Shown piece by piece: positions 5,525 through 8,380 of a DNA stretch of 8,380 nucleotides. Each line of letters starts with the position of its first letter. Positions within the stretch are counted from its first letter, which is position 1. Under the pieces are notes generated by a model. It searched no databases and was not told where the DNA came from. It worked only from the letters and a program-made list of their open reading frames with translations. The stretch is from Desulfovibrio sp. A2 (lineage in GTDB: Bacteria > Desulfobacterota > Desulfovibrionia > Desulfovibrionales > Desulfovibrionaceae): the NCBI RefSeq assembly GCF_000226255.1, contig NZ_AGFG01000032.1:1-8380 (forward strand), written 5' to 3'. The position numbers were made by a program, and so were the translations under genes.

Positions 5525-7036
5525 GTGTCGAACCTGTTCCGGTCCCTGCCCTCCATGGACGCCCTGCTCACCGCCCTGGCACACCCGGAACAGGCCGGGC
5601 CGGGAAGGCCCGCCGCATCCGAACAGACCGCACGGCCCTACCAGGCCGACCTGGCCGCGCTGCCACGCCCGCTGCTGCGCGACCTGGTCAACGCCTTCCT
5701 CGACCAGTGCCGCGAGGCCATCCGGGCCGGGGACATCACCGACGCCGCCGCCCTCTCGGCGAACGCGCTGCTGCCCGCGCTCGTCGCGCACGTGCTGCGC
5801 GCCGCGCGTCCCCATTTCCGCCGCGTGCTCAACGCCACGGGCGTGGTCATCCACACCAACCTCGGCCGCTCCCTGCTGGCGGAAGAAGCCACCGCCGCCG
5901 TGGCCGAGGCATGCGCCCACTACTCCAACCTGGAATTCGACCTGGCCACCGGCGAACGCGGCAGCCGTTACTCCCACGTGGAAGAACTGCTATGCAAGGT
6001 CACCGGGGCAGAGGCGGGCCTTGTGGTCAACAACAACGCCGCCGCCGTGCTGCTGGTGCTGGACACCCTGTGCAAGGGCGGCGAGGTGGTGGTTTCGCGC
6101 GGGCAACTGGTGGAGATCGGCGGCAGCTTCCGCATCCCCGAGGTCATGGAGAAAAGCGGCGCGGTGCTACGCGAGGTGGGCGCAACCAACCGCACCCACC
6201 TGCGCGACTACGAGAACGCCATCAACGAGCACACCGTGGCCCTGCTGAAGGTGCATACCTCCAACTACCGCATCACCGGCTTCCACAAGGAAGTGGGCCT
6301 GGCGGAACTGGTGGCACTGGGCAGGGCGCGCAATCTGCCGGTGATCGAGGACCTGGGCAGCGGCAGCTTTCTGGATTTCACCCCGTGGGGCCTGCATGGC
6401 GAACCCACGGTGCGCGAGGTGGTGGCCGACGGGGCCGACGTGGTCAGCTTTTCGGGCGACAAGGTGCTGGGCGGCCCGCAGGCCGGGCTTATCGTGGGGC
6501 GGCGCGAGATCATCGCGCGCATCAAGCGCAACCCGCTCAACCGCGCCCTGCGCATCGACAAGATGACCCTGGCCGCGCTGGAAGCCACCCTGCGCCTGTA
6601 TCTGGACCCGGAACTGGCCCGCCGCAAGGTGCCCACCCTGCGCATGATGACCGCCCCGGCCGACGAACTGGCCCGGCGGGCGCGCAAGCTGGCCGCGCGG
6701 CTGCGTGCCGCGCTGGGCGATGCGGCCGCCATCGGCCTTGCCCCCGGCGTGTCGCGGGTGGGGGGCGGCTCCTTTCCGGAGCGCGACCTGCCCACCACGC
6801 TGGTCAGCGTTGCCCCGGCGGGCTGTTCCGCCACCACGCTGAAGGAACGGCTGCTGGACACCGATCCCCCGCTGGTCGGCCGACTGGAAGACGACACCTT
6901 CCGGCTGGACCCGCGCACGCTTGACGATGCGGAATTTCCCCCGGCGGCCGCCGCGCTGGCGCAGGCGCTTGGCGTGTCGGACGCACCGGATGCGGCACGG
7001 CCCGGCAAACGCACGCCGCGCCCCCGGCGCGGCTAG
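5525..7036 (+). CDS. selA: L-seryl-tRNA(Sec) selenium transferase (selenocysteine synthase)
   Basis: A 503-residue PLP enzyme that converts seryl-tRNA(Sec) to selenocysteinyl-tRNA(Sec) using selenophosphate; bacterial SelA acts as a large cytoplasmic oligomer. The start is GTG at 5525, with AAGGAG (5513-5518) 6 bases upstream. Residues 1-95 form the N-terminal tRNA-contacting region. [13 protein letters not shown] (103-115) and G-E-R-G-S-R (143-148) are hallmark SelA motifs. V-I-E-D-L-G-S-G-S (273-281) precedes the PLP lysine K313 in S-F-S-G-D-K (308-313), followed by G-G-P-Q-A-G. The length is slightly above the family norm, with a basic, Pro-rich C-terminal tail from about 486. Its presence implies selenoproteins; Desulfovibrio-type bacteria commonly have selenocysteine-containing formate dehydrogenases and NiFeSe hydrogenase. 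selB, often adjacent in other genomes, is not next to it here. Confidence 0.96.
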   Translation: MSNLFRSLPSMDALLTALAHPEQAGPGRPAASEQTARPYQADLAALPRPLLRDLVNAFLDQCREAIRAGDITDAAALSANALLPALVAHVLRAARPHFRRVLNATGVVIHTNLGRSLLAEEATAAVAEACAHYSNLEFDLATGERGSRYSHVEELLCKVTGAEAGLVVNNNAAAVLLVLDTLCKGGEVVVSRGQLVEIGGSFRIPEVMEKSGAVLREVGATNRTHLRDYENAINEHTVALLKVHTSNYRITGFHKEVGLAELVALGRARNLPVIEDLGSGSFLDFTPWGLHGEPTVREVVADGADVVSFSGDKVLGGPQAGLIVGRREIIARIKRNPLNRALRIDKMTLAALEATLRLYLDPELARRKVPTLRMMTAPADELARRARKLAARLRAALGDAAAIGLAPGVSRVGGGSFPERDLPTTLVSVAPAGCSATTLKERLLDTDPPLVGRLEDDTFRLDPRTLDDAEFPPAAAALAQALGVSDAPDAARPGKRTPRPRRG

Positions 7037-7107
7037 CGAATTACCGCACAGCCCGTCTTCCGTCGTCCTCACCCCGCCCCTCTCAGCCCGTCGGCACAGG
7101 AGGCCCC

Positions 7108-8100
7108 ATGCAGCAAGGCGAATTCAAGGAACTGGCCCGCAAGCGCATTCTGGTCACCGGAGGCGCGGGGTTCATCGGCTCGCACCTGTGCCGCCGCCTG
7201 CTGGACCGTGGCGCGGAAGTGCTGTGCGTGGACAACTTCTTCACCGGATCGCGCGACCACGTGCAGGAAATGCAGGGCCATCCCCGCTTCGAACTGCTGC
7301 GCCACGACATCACCTTTCCGCTCTACGTGGAAGTGGACGAAATCTACAATCTGGCCTGCCCGGCATCGCCCATCCACTACCAGTTCGACCCGGTGCAGAC
7401 GACCAAGACCTGCGTGCACGGGTCCATCAACATGCTGGGGCTGGCCAAGCGGGTGAAGGCGCGCATCCTGCAGGCGTCCACCAGCGAGGTCTACGGCGAT
7501 CCGGAAACCCATCCCCAGACCGAGGACTACTGGGGCCGGGTGAACCCCATCGGCCCGCGCTCGTGCTACGACGAGGGCAAGCGCTGCGCCGAAACCCTGT
7601 TCAGCGACTACCACCGCCAGCACGGGGTGCCCATCCGCATCGCGCGCATCTTCAACACGTTCGGGCCGCGCATGCACCCCAACGACGGCCGGGTGGTCAG
7701 CAACTTCATCCTACAGGCCCTGCAGGACAAGCCCATCACCATCTACGGCGACGGCAGCCAGACCCGCTCGTTCTGCTACGTGGACGACATGGTGGACGGC
7801 CTGACCGCGCTGATGCACGCCCCGGACGACACCCACCTGCCGGTGAACCTCGGCAACCCCGAGGAACGCACCATCCTGAACCTTGCCGAGATCATCATCG
7901 AGTTCGTCAACTCGCGCTCCACCATCGACTTTCGCCCGCTGCCGCAGGACGACCCGCGCCGCCGCCGCCCGGACATCACGCAGGCAAAGGAAAAGCTGGG
8001 CTGGGAGCCACGCGTGAGCATGGAAGAGGGGTTGCGAAAGACGGTGGAATATTTCGAGGGGTTGTTGCGGTCGCGGCGGGAAGAAGGGGCAGAGGTGTAA
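7108..8100 (+). CDS. UDP-glucuronate decarboxylase (UDP-xylose synthase), extended SDR family
   Basis: A 330-residue NAD-dependent enzyme that decarboxylates UDP-glucuronate to UDP-xylose via a 4-keto intermediate, supplying pentose for surface polysaccharide. AGGAGG (7098-7103) is 4 bases before the ATG. The Rossmann nucleotide-binding motif [10 protein letters not shown] is at residues 17-26, and V-D-N-F-F-T-G (41-47) follows as in UXS proteins. N-L-A-C-P-A-S-P (81-88) and S-T-S-E-V-Y-G-D-P (124-132, catalytic Glu127) precede the catalytic Y154-x3-K158 in [17 protein letters not shown] (180-188) and G-D-G-S-Q-T-R-S-F (214-222) bind the sugar nucleotide. An R-R-R-R-P-D-I segment (284-290) supplies the expected late arginines. 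This motif set favours UXS over UDP-glucose epimerase or dTDP-glucose dehydratase. It lies 71 bases after selA with no terminator between them. Confidence 0.9.
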   Translation: MQQGEFKELARKRILVTGGAGFIGSHLCRRLLDRGAEVLCVDNFFTGSRDHVQEMQGHPRFELLRHDITFPLYVEVDEIYNLACPASPIHYQFDPVQTTKTCVHGSINMLGLAKRVKARILQASTSEVYGDPETHPQTEDYWGRVNPIGPRSCYDEGKRCAETLFSDYHRQHGVPIRIARIFNTFGPRMHPNDGRVVSNFILQALQDKPITIYGDGSQTRSFCYVDDMVDGLTALMHAPDDTHLPVNLGNPEERTILNLAEIIIEFVNSRSTIDFRPLPQDDPRRRRPDITQAKEKLGWEPRVSMEEGLRKTVEYFEGLLRSRREEGAEV

Positions 8101-8117
8101 GGGGGGCTGCGCTGACG

Positions 8118-8142
8118 CTGGGCTAAGAGAGTCCAGCCCTAG
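8118..8142 (+). terminator. Weak candidate terminator hairpin after the UDP-xylose synthase gene
   Basis: CTGGGCT (8118-8124) pairs with AGCCCTAG (8135-8142) to give a 7-bp stem with one bulged T and a 10-base loop. It starts 17 bases after the stop codon. No T-run follows, so it may only protect the 3' end. Confidence 0.3.
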
Positions 8143-8152
8143 TGGGCGCGGT

Positions 8153-8232
8153 TTCTACGAAGACAGTTCTGCTCTGTTGTTCGCCCTCGATTTCGTTATG
8201 CCTCCGGCGGGGCTGGATGGCGTGTAGCCCCG
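8153..8232 (+). repeat. Composite extragenic element, copy A: conserved head plus hairpin
   Basis: The head starts with TTCTACGAAG (8153-8162), then 25 variable bases, then CGATTTCGTTATG (8188-8200) and CCTCCGGCGGGG. A perfect 7-bp inverted repeat follows: CGGGGCT (8208-8214) and AGCCCCG (8226-8232) around 11 bases. The same arrangement recurs 91 bp downstream in copy B with a different stem. No coding potential is evident on either strand. Function is unknown; a repetitive extragenic element or structured RNA is likely. Confidence 0.6.
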
Positions 8233-8243
8233 TTGAACACAGC

Positions 8244-8330
8244 TTCTACGAAGGCACGTCAGCCTTGTTGACCACGCCCGATTTCGTTATGCCCCCGGCG
8301 GGCAAGGGGCCATTTAGCGATGGCCCCTTG
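8244..8330 (+). repeat. Composite extragenic element, copy B: conserved head plus strong hairpin
   Basis: The head TTCTACGAAG (8244-8253), 25 variable bases, then CGATTTCGTTATG (8279-8291) and CCCCCGGCGGG repeats copy A with identical internal spacing. A perfect 11-bp inverted repeat follows: CAAGGGGCCAT (8303-8313) and ATGGCCCCTTG (8320-8330) with loop TTAGCG. This is the strongest hairpin in the window and could terminate transcription of folC-selA-UXS, but it has no T-run. Downstream bases 8331-8380 show nothing I can support. Confidence 0.6.
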
Positions 8331-8380
8331 CATCCCCGCGCTCCAGGGGGGCTTCGCCGCAGCTCTGCTATCTTCATCCG

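Noticed and set aside
3988..6924. 978-residue open frame on the + strand overlapping folC and selA
   Set aside because: It is rich in Arg, Pro, Gly and His with no domain, and spans two well-supported genes in another frame. Long stop-free frames are expected by chance in DNA of this GC content.
6167..7072. 301-residue open frame on the - strand opposite selA
   Set aside because: Antisense shadow of selA with biased composition and no ribosome binding site or motif.
8101..8380. CRISPR array or tRNA gene in the 3' intergenic region
   Set aside because: Only two imperfect copies 91 bp apart with degenerate interiors and no uniform spacers; no cloverleaf can be drawn. They fit a composite extragenic repeat better.

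Overview
The window is GC-rich DNA, most likely from a sulfate-reducing deltaproteobacterium of the Desulfovibrio/Nitratidesulfovibrio type. That placement is an inference from base composition, the selA gene and the style of the intergenic repeats; no database search was possible. It divides into two parts. The left part (about 1-3872) looks like the right-hand end of a prophage. The right part (about 3873-8380) is ordinary chromosome with three housekeeping genes on the + strand.

Prophage part: a tail fibre gene cut by the left window edge (2-1276) is followed 11 bases later by a small tail fibre assembly/chaperone gene (1288-1752). A hairpin-rich gap comes next, then an AT-rich cargo gene for an HNH-type nuclease-like protein (2023-2787). 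On the opposite strand lies a gene for a two-helix membrane protein with a soluble C-terminal domain (3686 down to 2886), interrupted by one in-frame TAA stop. Between this gene and the chromosome sit three direct repeats phased at exactly 22 bp, with a ...CA terminus at 3872. Their layout closely resembles the transposase-binding sites at the right end of phage Mu. I read the element as a Mu-like transposable prophage whose right end is at or near 3872, with accessory genes between the tail genes and that end.

Chromosomal part: folC (dihydrofolate/folylpolyglutamate synthase, 4052-5485), selA (selenocysteine synthase, 5525-7036) and a UDP-glucuronate decarboxylase/UDP-xylose synthase gene (7108-8100) are co-directional. 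The gaps are 39 and 71 bases with no obvious terminator, so they may be co-transcribed from a promoter just inside the prophage junction. The three products act in folate metabolism, selenoprotein synthesis and nucleotide-sugar synthesis; no shared pathway is evident. selB and other sel genes are not in the window.

The 3' end (8101-8380) has no gene. It holds two tandem copies, 91 bp apart, of a composite element: a conserved head of about 60 nt followed by a perfect hairpin. The stem sequences of the two copies differ completely while pairing is kept, which suggests a structured, mobile or repeated extragenic RNA/DNA element.
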